From the NCBI GenBank assembly GCA_024685175.1, contig JAIKWD010000013.1, positions 1 to 64,000 on the forward strand: DNA of 64,000 bases, given 5' to 3'. Source of the stretch: Bacteroidales bacterium. Lineage in GTDB: Bacteria; Bacteroidota; Bacteroidia; Bacteroidales; WCHB1-69. Numbering within the stretch: the stretch's first letter is position 1; every line of letters begins with the position of its first letter. The notes beneath the pieces are model-generated. The model was not told where the DNA came from. It worked only from the letters and a program-made list of their open reading frames with translations, and made no database searches. This document shows positions 55,632 to 63,428 of the stretch, one piece after another. A program made the position numbers and the translations under genes.

Positions 55632-57254
55632 ATGAAAGACCTCAAAGAACAATTGAAGGAAATCGGCGTACTCGACCCAGTGGAAATTTACCACAACTTG
55701 TCTTACGACGAACTATACAACCACGAGACCAACCCGGCGCTCACGGGCTATGAAAAAGCGTACAAGACCAAATCCGGCGCGCTTTCCGTGGACACGGGCA
55801 TCTTCACCGGCCGTTCGCCCAAGGACAAATACATCGTGATGGACGAGAACACGAAGGACAACGTTTGGTGGGCCGACCCCAACAAAAAGGGTTCCGACAA
55901 CAAGCCCATTGACCACAAAACATGGGAGCACCTGAAAGGCATCACGCAGAAGCAGTTGACAGGCAAGAAGGTATACGTGATGGACGGCTATTGCGGCGCT
56001 AACGAGAACTCCCGTATGAAGGTGCGTTTCGTATCCGAGGTGGCATGGCAGGCGCATTTCGTGAAGAATATGTTCATCCGTCCGACCGAGGAAGAGCTGA
56101 AGGACTTCGTTCCCGATTTCGTCGTGTTGAACGCCGGCAAGACCACCAACCCCGACTGGAAAGAGATGGGCTTGCACAGCGAGGTCTACGTTGCATTCAA
56201 CTTGACGGAGCGTATGGCTCTCATTGGCGGCACCTGGTACGGTGGCGAGATGAAGAAGGGCATCTTCTCCGTGATGAACTACTTCCTGCCGTTGAACGGC
56301 ATGGCCGCAATGCACTGTTCTGCCAACCAAGGCAAGAACGGCGACACGGCCATCTTCTTCGGCCTCTCCGGCACGGGCAAGACCACGTTGTCCACCGACC
56401 CGAACCGCGCCCTCATTGGCGATGACGAGCACGGCTGGGACGACAACGGCATCTTCAACTTCGAGGGCGGATGCTACGCCAAGTGCATCAACCTAAGCGA
56501 GGCCAAGGAACCCGACATCTACCACGCCATCAAACGCGACGCCCTGCTTGAGAACCTTGTGGTGGACGAGGAAGGCAACATCGACTTTGACTCGGCCGCC
56601 AAGACCGAGAACACGCGTGTCTCCTACCCCATCTATCACATCGACAACATCGTGAAGCCCGTGTCCCGCGGCACACACCCCAGCAAGATCATCTTCCTGT
56701 CGGCCGACGCCTTTGGCGTGTTGCCTCCGGTGGCCATCCTCAACCGTGAGCAGACGATGTACTACTATCTGAGCGGCTACACCGCCAAGTTGGCCGGCAC
56801 CGAGCGCGGTATCGTGACCCCGCAGCCGACCTTCTCGTCATGTTTCGGCGCCGCTTTCCTCTTGTTGCATCCCACCAAGTATGCCGAGGAACTGGCCAAG
56901 AAACTCGACCAGCACAACGCTACCGCCTACCTCGTGAACACGGGATGGACCGGCGGCGGCTACGGCGTGGGCGAGCGCATCTCCCTCAAGGCCACGCGCG
57001 CCATCATCACAGCCATCCTCAACGGTGAACTGCTCAACTGCGAGACCGAGTTGGTGAAGCCCTTCAACTTGTACATCCCTAAACACGTGAACGGCGTGGA
57101 CGACAGCATCCTCAACCCCGAGAACAGCTGGTCCGACAAGGCCGCATACGCCGAAAACGCCAAGACTTTGGCGCAGTCGTTCATCAAGAATTTCGAAAAC
57201 TTCAGCGACACGGAGCAAGGCAAGGCCCTGATCCCGTTCGGACCAACACTCTAA
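55632..57254 (+). CDS. pckA: ATP-type phosphoenolpyruvate carboxykinase
   Basis: 540 residues. Interconverts oxaloacetate and PEP. In Bacteroidota it usually runs toward oxaloacetate during fermentation to succinate and also serves gluconeogenesis. P-loop [27 protein letters not shown] is near residue 240-265, with MHCSANQG and [14 protein letters not shown]. The start [16 protein letters not shown] at 55632 is used because a longer in-frame extension starts over the -7 box. Followed after 6 nt by menA. Confidence 0.96.
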   Translation: MKDLKEQLKEIGVLDPVEIYHNLSYDELYNHETNPALTGYEKAYKTKSGALSVDTGIFTGRSPKDKYIVMDENTKDNVWWADPNKKGSDNKPIDHKTWEHLKGITQKQLTGKKVYVMDGYCGANENSRMKVRFVSEVAWQAHFVKNMFIRPTEEELKDFVPDFVVLNAGKTTNPDWKEMGLHSEVYVAFNLTERMALIGGTWYGGEMKKGIFSVMNYFLPLNGMAAMHCSANQGKNGDTAIFFGLSGTGKTTLSTDPNRALIGDDEHGWDDNGIFNFEGGCYAKCINLSEAKEPDIYHAIKRDALLENLVVDEEGNIDFDSAAKTENTRVSYPIYHIDNIVKPVSRGTHPSKIIFLSADAFGVLPPVAILNREQTMYYYLSGYTAKLAGTERGIVTPQPTFSSCFGAAFLLLHPTKYAEELAKKLDQHNATAYLVNTGWTGGGYGVGERISLKATRAIITAILNGELLNCETELVKPFNLYIPKHVNGVDDSILNPENSWSDKAAYAENAKTLAQSFIKNFENFSDTEQGKALIPFGPTL

Positions 57255-57260
57255 TCGACC

Positions 57261-58160
57261 TTGCAATTTAAAGCTGCAATATACTCTATGCGCCTACGCA
57301 CACTCCCGCTATCGTTGGCGGGAGTTGTGTTAGGGGCCTTTTTGGCTTGGCCTGTGCGTCAAACCGGCGTCCTCACCCTAATCGCCTTGCTATTGACCAC
57401 CGTGTGCCTGCAAATATTGTCCAACCTGTCCAACGAGCTGGGCGACTATCTCAGCGGCACCGACGGCACAGGCCGCGAGGGACCAATGTACAGTTTGGGC
57501 GAAGGCAAGATCACCGAGCCGGAATTCAAGAAGTTGATCATCTACTTTGTGGGATTGTGCTGTTTCTTCGGCGTCCTGATGATTGCCAGCGCATTCAATG
57601 GTAACATATTTTGTATCAAAGCATTATGTCTGTATGCCTTAGGTATTTGTGCCGTCTGGGCGGCAATGCATTACACCTTGGGTAAGAATCCGTATGGGTA
57701 TATAGGACTCGGCGATTTGTTTGTCTTCATCTTCTTCGGATTAGTGTCTGTGGCGGGTGCATACTATGTCATCGCGCAGGATTTCACCTCGTGGCACATC
57801 CTTTTGCCAGCAGTCTGCATCGGCATGTTCAGCGTGGGCGTGCTCAACACCAACAACATCCGCGACATGGAGTCGGATGCGGGCACGCGCAAGACCGTGC
57901 CGTTGCTCATCGGCGAGCGCAAAGCCAAGATCTACCAGACCGCCCTCATCGTCATTGGCTGGGTCACGATGGTAGTTTTCACCCTTTTGGAGCACTCCTC
58001 GCCCTGGAACTGGCTTTATCTGATCACTTTGCCGTTATACATCGTGCATCTGTACGGAGTTTGGAAGCACCACGGCGGCGCGTTGGACAAATACCTGCCC
58101 TTGTTGGTGATGTCGTCGTTTCTGTTTTCGCTGTTGGCAGGAATAGGATATTTGCTTTAG
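57261..58160 (+). CDS. menA: 1,4-dihydroxy-2-naphthoate polyprenyltransferase
   Basis: 299 residues. UbiA-family integral membrane enzyme that prenylates DHNA for menaquinone. Asp motifs NELGDYLSGTDGTGREGPMY (first) and NNIRDMESDAGTRKTVP (second), with eight or nine predicted helices. The frame is open only from 57255. TTG at 57261 gives FKAAIYSMRLRTLP, which family members keep, whereas the first ATG (57288) would start at MRLRTLP. The start is therefore uncertain. It lies 6 nt after pckA. Confidence 0.9.
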   Translation: MQFKAAIYSMRLRTLPLSLAGVVLGAFLAWPVRQTGVLTLIALLLTTVCLQILSNLSNELGDYLSGTDGTGREGPMYSLGEGKITEPEFKKLIIYFVGLCCFFGVLMIASAFNGNIFCIKALCLYALGICAVWAAMHYTLGKNPYGYIGLGDLFVFIFFGLVSVAGAYYVIAQDFTSWHILLPAVCIGMFSVGVLNTNNIRDMESDAGTRKTVPLLIGERKAKIYQTALIVIGWVTMVVFTLLEHSSPWNWLYLITLPLYIVHLYGVWKHHGGALDKYLPLLVMSSFLFSLLAGIGYLL

Positions 58161-58260
58161 AATTCAAAGTTCAGAATTCAAAATTCAAAATTCCAATTTT
58201 ATAATCTTCTGAAAGATGCATTCTCCATTATTCTGGTTTTCAGGGAGGGCGCTTGAACGC

Positions 58261-58327
58261 CGTAGGTGTTCCATCTCAATAGAGGGAATGCATTACGGTA
58301 AACGATAGAACCCAGTAGGGGTTCCAT
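58261..58327. repeat. Paired GTAGGNGTTCCAT element
   Basis: CGTAGGTGTTCCAT (58261) and CAGTAGGGGTTCCAT (58313) are spaced 52 nt apart, with a G-rich and CATTACGGTAAACGATAGAA sequence between. It sits in the non-coding region after menA. The style resembles amplified short intergenic elements of Bacteroidota. Confidence 0.55.
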
Positions 58328-58340
58328 GTCAGATATAATC

Positions 58341-58374
58341 AAAATCGCCGAATGATAGACATTCGGCGATTTTT
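58341..58374. terminator. Bidirectional terminator of menA and tRNA-Ser
   Basis: AATCGCCGAATG / CATTCGGCGATT stem (about 58343-58371) with A-run and T-run on the two sides. Confidence 0.9.
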
Positions 58375-58379
58375 GCTTG

Positions 58380-58466
58380 CGGAAAGTGAGGGATTCGAAC
58401 CCCCGGTAGCTGTGACACTACGGCGGTTTTCGAAACCGCTGCCTTAAGCCACTCGGCCAACTTTCC
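58380..58466 (-). tRNA. tRNA-Ser(CGA)
   Basis: 87 nt on the minus strand. Acceptor GGAAAGT/ACTTTCC with discriminator G, anticodon stem GCGGT/ACCGC with loop TTCGAAA (anticodon CGA), the long variable arm of type II tRNAs, and T arm GGGGG-TTCGAAT-CCCTC. No encoded CCA. Own promoter at 58488. Confidence 0.96.
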
Positions 58467-58487
58467 GTGTCATCGTTTTTGAGGCGG

Positions 58488-58495
58488 CAAAGATA
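58488..58495 (-). promoter_or_regulatory. -7 box TATCTTTG of tRNA-Ser
   Basis: Minus-strand element 21 nt before the mature 5' end. Confidence 0.65.
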
Positions 58496-58659
58496 TAAAA
58501 ATTGCGCAAACCTCAGACCAAAAATTCAATGGTTCAACGAAGAAGTGTCAAGTGCAAAAGACATAAGCTCATCAGTTGCATACATAACACCAGGTGTGCT
58601 ATCATTCAAATGTTTGGCGCGTAGGTTCTGAGCCATCCACCGCAGTAGCGTTCAAGCCT

Positions 58660-58688
58660 TTTGAATTTCTGCTTTTTTGTTATTTTTG
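58660..58688 (+). promoter_or_regulatory. Promoter of ansA
   Basis: TTTG (58660-58663), 17 nt, TATTTTTG (58681-58688), 20 nt before the ATG at 58709. From the tRNA-Ser promoter (58495) to here nothing convincing is encoded. Confidence 0.65.
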
Positions 58689-58708
58689 CAAGCTAATTTT
58701 TCAACACT

Positions 58709-59743
58709 ATGAGTAAGCGGAAAATATTGGTCATCTATACGGGCGGAACCATCGGTATGATGATGGATCCGGAGAGCAAGGCTCTCAGACCCTTCGAATT
58801 CAAAAACATATACCAACAGTTGCCGATGTTGCACCTGATCGAAGCGGACATCACCTTCAAGGAGATGCTGCCGCTCATCGACTCGTCGGACACGAATCCC
58901 GACTTCTGGATCCGCCTGGCCAAGATGATTGGCGAGGAGTACGACCGATACGACGGTTTTGTGGTCTTGCACGGCACCGACACGATGGCCTACACCGCAT
59001 CAGCGCTCAGTTTCCTGCTGGAGAATCTGGGCAAGCCCGTCATCCTGACCGGTTCTCAGCTTCCTTTGGGCGTCATCCGTTCCGATGGCCGCCGCAACAT
59101 CCTGAACGCCATCGCCATCGCCGCCGACTATGTGTACGACAAACCCATCATCCAAGAGGTGTGCATCTATTTCCAGAACAACCTCTACCGCGGCAACCGC
59201 ACCTACAAGGACAACGCTTCCCGCTTCAACGCCTTCTACTCGCCCAACTTCCCCATATTGGCCGAAGTCAATACAAACGTAGAATATCACAAGGACGATC
59301 TTTGGAGACAGGACCCCGACAAGCCGCTCATCGTGCACGACAAGATGGAGGACAACGTGGCCATCGTCAAGCTTTACCCTGGCATTCGGCACGAGGTGCT
59401 CCAATCCATTTTCAGCACCCCGAACCTGAGGGCGGCCATCATCGAAACCTTCGGCGTGGGCAATGCGCCCACCAGTCCAGCATTCATCAACACGCTCAAG
59501 GATGCTGTCAGTCGCGGCATACTCATCGTCAACGTCACCCAATGCAAGGGCGGCGGCGGCGTCAAGATGGGACGTTACCTTACGGGCAAGCTCCTCGCCG
59601 ACATCGGCATCGTGAGCGGCCACGATATGACCACCGAAGCGGCCATCACCAAGTTGATGTACCTGCTGGCCAACCTGTACGAGATGGACGACGTGCGCCG
59701 TCTCATGGAACTCCCGCTCCGCGGTGAACTCACAATAGAATAG
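58709..59743 (+). CDS. ansA: Type I L-asparaginase
   Basis: 344 residues. Hydrolyses asparagine to aspartate and ammonia. First catalytic Thr in VIYTGGTIGMM, second in VLHGTDTMAYTASALSF, with a C-terminal CKGGGGVKMGRY block. No signal peptide, so cytosolic (type I) rather than the periplasmic type II. Followed after 4 nt by cutC. Confidence 0.94.
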   Translation: MSKRKILVIYTGGTIGMMMDPESKALRPFEFKNIYQQLPMLHLIEADITFKEMLPLIDSSDTNPDFWIRLAKMIGEEYDRYDGFVVLHGTDTMAYTASALSFLLENLGKPVILTGSQLPLGVIRSDGRRNILNAIAIAADYVYDKPIIQEVCIYFQNNLYRGNRTYKDNASRFNAFYSPNFPILAEVNTNVEYHKDDLWRQDPDKPLIVHDKMEDNVAIVKLYPGIRHEVLQSIFSTPNLRAAIIETFGVGNAPTSPAFINTLKDAVSRGILIVNVTQCKGGGGVKMGRYLTGKLLADIGIVSGHDMTTEAAITKLMYLLANLYEMDDVRRLMELPLRGELTIE

Positions 59744-59747
59744 CATT

Positions 59748-60425
59748 ATGGAAGTAGAAATCTGTTGCGGCTCCATACAATCCGCCGTGAATGCGAAGGC
59801 TGCCGGAGCCACGCGCATCGAACTATGCCAAAACCTGAATGAAGGAGGCACCACCCCATCCTACGCCACCATCAAGCAATGCGTGGAGGGATTGGGCCTA
59901 AAGGTGTTCGTCTTGGTGCGTCCCAGGCCCGGCGATTTCACCTACAACGAAGTGGAAATCGAAAACATGCTGGAAGACGTCCGCATCTGCAAGGAATTGG
60001 GCGTGGCCGGCATCGTGGTGGGATTCTTAACCTCTGACGGCCACGTTGACGTCCCGCTGACCAGACGCTTCGTGCAGGCGGCCGCTCCGGTGCCCGTGAC
60101 GTTCCACCGCGCCTTCGACCGCTGTGCGGACCAGACGAGTGCGCTAGAAGACGTCATTGTCTGCGGGTGCAAGCGCATTCTCACATCCGGGGGCAAGCCC
60201 ACCGCGCCGGAGGGCCAGGATCGGCTTAAGGAGTTAGTCCAACGCGCCGGAGGACGCATCACCATACTCGCGGGCAGCGGCGTGCGCCCCGACAACGTGC
60301 GTGCCCTCATCGAACACACCGGTGTGACCGAAGTGCACGGTTCCTGCAAAGTGCGCCTCGCCGACGGCTACGACGAAACCGATGAAAGTGAGGTGAGAGA
60401 AATGCTGAGAGAAATTAGAAATTAG
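59748..60425 (+). CDS. cutC: CutC family protein
   Basis: 225 residues, TIM-barrel-like. EICCGSIQSAVNAKAAGATRIELCQNL at the start (Glu/Cys-Cys in a copper-linked family), TFHRAFDRC, RILTSGGKPTAPEG and GSGVRPDNVRAL. Named for copper homeostasis, though its biochemical role is disputed. Converges on the SIMPL gene; 46 nt of low-complexity sequence lie between. Confidence 0.92.
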   Translation: MEVEICCGSIQSAVNAKAAGATRIELCQNLNEGGTTPSYATIKQCVEGLGLKVFVLVRPRPGDFTYNEVEIENMLEDVRICKELGVAGIVVGFLTSDGHVDVPLTRRFVQAAAPVPVTFHRAFDRCADQTSALEDVIVCGCKRILTSGGKPTAPEGQDRLKELVQRAGGRITILAGSGVRPDNVRALIEHTGVTEVHGSCKVRLADGYDETDESEVREMLREIRN

Positions 60426-60471
60426 GGATGAGGAATTGGAGTTAAACTTCCCTACTCCCATATCCTATATC

Positions 60472-61137
60472 CTACATCCTATCTTTTAACGTCCACTTTA
60501 CGGTTACGCTTTCGGAGGCGTTGAAGTCGTTGGGTTCTACATCCAATCCACCATCACCTAAACACACCGCCTCTTTTGCAAGAATATTGTTCGATTTAGT
60601 GTAGAAATGGACTTCCTCTTCAGAAGCATCGATGCTTTTGACTTCGCCAAGTACACAACCGGCAGCTTCAGCCATTATGGAAGCTTTCTCTTTCGCATCA
60701 AGCACGGCCATTTCCAGCATTTTGAGCTGGGAAGGATGCGGATCTTTCACGGCATAACCCAATTCTATCTCCGCATCTTTAAGATTTCGCCCAATATCAC
60801 GAATAAGTTGTCCCAAGAATGATGACCCAACGGGAATCTCAATCTTGAGAACCTGAGCCAATTCATATCCCAAAAACTTTTCACCCACATAATTGTGCTG
60901 ATTATCGTACTGAGGCTCGTACTTCTTTTCGATATCCATACGGACCGTCTTGGACAACTTTGGATCAAGTCCGAGATTGTGAGCAATGCCAGACATTGTC
61001 TTGGTGTTACATGATATTCTCTCGTAGGCTTCGTTGTAATTGTTGAAAAGGCCAGAAAGCGTCACGGTCAGCCGGATGATGTCGGGAGTCACATTCAAGA
61101 CACCTTTGCCAGTTACGGCAATGATTCTTTCGTTCAT
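60472..61137 (-). CDS. SIMPL (DUF541) protein without signal peptide
   Basis: 221 residues. The SIMPL fold is visible in ITVTGKGVLNVTPDIIRLTVTL-like start (here IIAVTGKGVLNVTPD) and in the tail SESVTVKWTL. Members are usually exported; this one begins MNERIIAVTG with no hydrophobic leader, so it should be cytosolic. Function unknown. Divergent from the msrA-alkD gene across a 338-nt gap. Confidence 0.82.
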   Translation of the reverse strand: MNERIIAVTGKGVLNVTPDIIRLTVTLSGLFNNYNEAYERISCNTKTMSGIAHNLGLDPKLSKTVRMDIEKKYEPQYDNQHNYVGEKFLGYELAQVLKIEIPVGSSFLGQLIRDIGRNLKDAEIELGYAVKDPHPSQLKMLEMAVLDAKEKASIMAEAAGCVLGEVKSIDASEEEVHFYTKSNNILAKEAVCLGDGGLDVEPNDFNASESVTVKWTLKDRM

Positions 61138-61175
61138 TGTAAACTAGATTTTAAGGGTTAATGATTTGTTTTGAT

Positions 61176-61290
61176 TTAAGATTTGAGATTTGAGATATAA
61201 GAAGTCAGTGGTTAAGTCAGACGTCAGTTAGAGAAAGAGAAAGGGAAACAGAAAAGCAAGTGTAGAAGTTAAGTGTAGAAGTTATCTGTG
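61176..61290. repeat. Low-complexity tract (leftward half)
   Basis: GATTTGAGATTTGAGAT, AAGTCAGTGGTTAAGTCAG and two AAGTGTAGAAGTT copies. On the minus strand it is C/T-rich, matching the leftward SIMPL gene. The gap 61138-61475 holds this, the tract at 61387 and one promoter. Confidence 0.7.
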
Positions 61291-61386
61291 GTTAATTGAA
61301 CAAAATTTTTTGGCAACAACTATGCCAAAATTACAATAAACACAAATATCTTATATTCAAAACCTTATAAAACAAACAGCAGACTC

Positions 61387-61442
61387 TCATTCCTAATTCC
61401 TAATTCCTAATTCCTCATTCCTAACTCCCTTCACTCCTAACT
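61387..61442. repeat. Low-complexity pyrimidine tract (rightward half)
   Basis: CTCATTCCTA followed by TTCCTAATTCCTAATTCC-type and CTAACTCCCTTCACTCC units, ending 8 nt before the msrA -7 box. Same units and orientation as at 5575. Confidence 0.8.
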
Positions 61443-61449
61443 AATTTCG

Positions 61450-61457
61450 TATTTTTG
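61450..61457 (+). promoter_or_regulatory. -7 box TATTTTTG of msrA-alkD
   Basis: 19 nt before the ATG at 61476; it also excludes a longer in-frame start at 61455, which overlaps the box. Confidence 0.65.
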
Positions 61458-61475
61458 CGCTTTAATAATCAGCCT

Positions 61476-62663
61476 ATGAAAAAAGAGCTCTATCTTGCCG
61501 CCGGGTGTTTCTGGGGTGCAGAACATTTCTTCAAGCAACTCGACGGCATCATCGCCACGGAGGTGGGCTTCGCCAACGGCCACACCGACAATCCCACGTA
61601 CGAGGAGGTATATACCGACACCACCGGCTACGCCGAGACGGTCTGCATCCAATACGACCCCGAGAGAATGCCCCTGCCCACATTGGTCTCCCTCTTCTTC
61701 CAGATCATAGACCCGACCAGTCTGAACCGCCAAGGCCACGACACGGGCACGCGTTACCGCACAGGCATATACTACACCGACCGCAAAGACTTGCCCGTCA
61801 TCAAGGCCATCTACGACCTTACGGCCCGTCGCTACGACAAGCCCTTTTACGTTGAGTTGGAGCCATTGAAGGCCTTTTATCCGGCCAGCGAATACCATCA
61901 GGACTATCTCGACAAGAACCCCACAGGCTATTGCCATCTGCCCATCACTCTTTTTGCCGAGGCCAAGAAGTACAAGGCATTCCGCAACGTCATCCGCGAT
62001 AGACTTTTTGCATTGCAAGACATCAAATACCGCGATTTCCAAGCGAAGCTGGTCCCCAATGTCAACCCAGACCTGATCATCGGCATACGGATTCCGGCAT
62101 TGCGCCAGTTGGCGAAAGAGCTGGCCAAAGATCCCGACATTGCCGAGTTTTTATGGGAGTTGCCGCATCATTACTTTGAGGAGAACGCCTTGCACGGGCT
62201 CATCCTCGCCGAAGGCAAGGACTACAACGAATGTGTGGCCGCCCTTGACCGATGGTTGCCATACGTGGACAACTGGGCTGTGTGCGACACCATAAAACCA
62301 AAAGCATTCGGCAAAAATCATCCCAAACTAATCAAGGACATCCGCCGATGGCTGCGCTCCCGCAAACCTTACACATTACGTTTCGCCCTATTGATGCTGA
62401 TGACGCACTTCCTGGGCGATGATTTCAAGCCCGAATATCTTGACTGGGCGGCAAGCGTAAAGCACGACGACTACTATGTCAAGATGATGGTAGCTTGGTT
62501 CTTCGCCACCGCGTTGGCCAAGCAATACGACGCTGCCCTGCCCTATCTGACGGAGCATCGCTTAGACTCTTGGGTACACCAAAAGACCATTCAGAAAGCC
62601 ATCGAGAGTTATCGCATCAGCGATGAACGGAAGACGCAATTGAGGGCACAACGGCTACCGTAA
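61476..62663 (+). CDS. msrA: MsrA fused to AlkD-like DNA alkylation repair domain
   Basis: 395 residues. Residues 1-160 are a complete methionine-S-sulfoxide reductase: AAGCFWGAEHFF with catalytic Cys11, GFANGHTDNPTYEEVYTDTTGYAE, AEYHQDY-type block (SEYHQDYL) and a likely resolving Cys153 in GYCHLP. Residues about 170-395 are an AlkD-like all-helical HEAT domain: GIRIPALRQLAKELAKD, VPYVDNWAVCD-type (LPYVDNWAVCDTIKP), and the long DDYYVKMMVAWFFATALAK helix, with Asp and Trp of the glycosylase cleft. One open frame without a stop or frameshift between the parts. Joins protein-oxidation repair to DNA-alkylation repair in one polypeptide. Confidence 0.9.
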   Translation: MKKELYLAAGCFWGAEHFFKQLDGIIATEVGFANGHTDNPTYEEVYTDTTGYAETVCIQYDPERMPLPTLVSLFFQIIDPTSLNRQGHDTGTRYRTGIYYTDRKDLPVIKAIYDLTARRYDKPFYVELEPLKAFYPASEYHQDYLDKNPTGYCHLPITLFAEAKKYKAFRNVIRDRLFALQDIKYRDFQAKLVPNVNPDLIIGIRIPALRQLAKELAKDPDIAEFLWELPHHYFEENALHGLILAEGKDYNECVAALDRWLPYVDNWAVCDTIKPKAFGKNHPKLIKDIRRWLRSRKPYTLRFALLMLMTHFLGDDFKPEYLDWAASVKHDDYYVKMMVAWFFATALAKQYDAALPYLTEHRLDSWVHQKTIQKAIESYRISDERKTQLRAQRLP

Positions 62664-62666
62664 ATC

Positions 62667-63356
62667 TTATTTCCGCATAGCGGCAATCGATAGGAAGAGC
62701 CCCAGAATGATGCTGCAGAAGGCGGCGAAGAGCACCTGAAAATCACCGGGCAGACAGAAGGTTAGCGTATGTGCCGGAATCCAAAACAGCGGTATCGTTT
62801 TCTTGAAGACGAAGTTCCATTGCACATCCCAGTTGACCTCTTGAATGAGTTTGCGCATCTGGATCGGGTGAATCAGACTCACCGCGCGGCCTTCGTAGGA
62901 GGCGATGTGCATATCACAAATCTTGTGAAAAGTCATAAAGACAGGAGCGAAAGAGGTGTTCATCATCACGCTTACGAAGAAGGCGCCCACCAGTTTCAGC
63001 CAGCTAAACTCGCCCATCATAGCCGCGCTGACACCCTTGAAACAGGCAGCTTTCTCCATAAAGGCGGGAATGCCCACCTTGAAGACACTCATAGCCAGCG
63101 CAATCCACATACCCAAGAATCCCCAGACAACGAACTTCGGGAAGAGGCCAAAACCCTTATGGTAGTAATGGCCTGTCTTTACACGCTGGCCCAGCATCTC
63201 GCCGAAGGTGGCCAAGATGCCGAATTTGAGGAAAGCCATCCACAACGGATAGTTGCGCGTGAGCGTACAGAAAGTGTCATACACGGCATTGCTCAAAAAG
63301 AAGGGCAGCAACACCAATATTACGATGACTATAACAAGGAAGTCGGATTTTTTCAT
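62667..63356 (-). CDS. Mpv17/PMP22-like membrane protein
   Basis: 229 residues with four predicted membrane helices (about 7-25, 40-58, 75-95, 118-135) and a C-terminal pair. YDTFCTLTRNYPLWMAFLKFGILATFGEMLGQRV and the later WNFVFKKTIPLFWIPAHTLTF..PGDFQVLFAAFCSIILGLFLS show the hydrophobic/aromatic spacing of the Mpv17/PMP22 family (W-x3-FxPxH type), a channel-like family known mostly from eukaryotic mitochondria and peroxisomes. Weak similarity by eye; could be an unrelated four-helix protein. Ends 3 nt after the msrA-alkD stop, converging. Confidence 0.5.
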   Translation of the reverse strand: MKKSDFLVIVIVILVLLPFFLSNAVYDTFCTLTRNYPLWMAFLKFGILATFGEMLGQRVKTGHYYHKGFGLFPKFVVWGFLGMWIALAMSVFKVGIPAFMEKAACFKGVSAAMMGEFSWLKLVGAFFVSVMMNTSFAPVFMTFHKICDMHIASYEGRAVSLIHPIQMRKLIQEVNWDVQWNFVFKKTIPLFWIPAHTLTFCLPGDFQVLFAAFCSIILGLFLSIAAMRK

Positions 63357-63363
63357 TATATGG

Positions 63364-63395
63364 TGATTAGGAATTAGTCGTTAGGGATGAGATGA
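63364..63395. repeat. Low-complexity tract upstream of the Mpv17-like gene
   Basis: Top strand GATTAGGAATTAGTCGTTAGGG and GATGAGATGAG; on the minus strand C/T-rich (CTCATCTCATCCC, ATTCCTAATC), matching the leftward gene that starts at 63356. Confidence 0.75.
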
Positions 63396-63428
63396 GACAT
63401 TGTACACAACGTCTTACAATATATTGGA

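Noticed and set aside
58526-58636. Small minus-strand open frame, 36 codons (MAQNLRAKHLNDSTPG...)
   Set aside because: It has no promoter or ribosome site of its own and no neighbours to support it; it may be a decayed gene end, but there is not enough evidence.
55419-61442. Tandem short units considered as a CRISPR array
   Set aside because: The units are 7-10 bases, degenerate and without unique spacers, and no cas gene is present.
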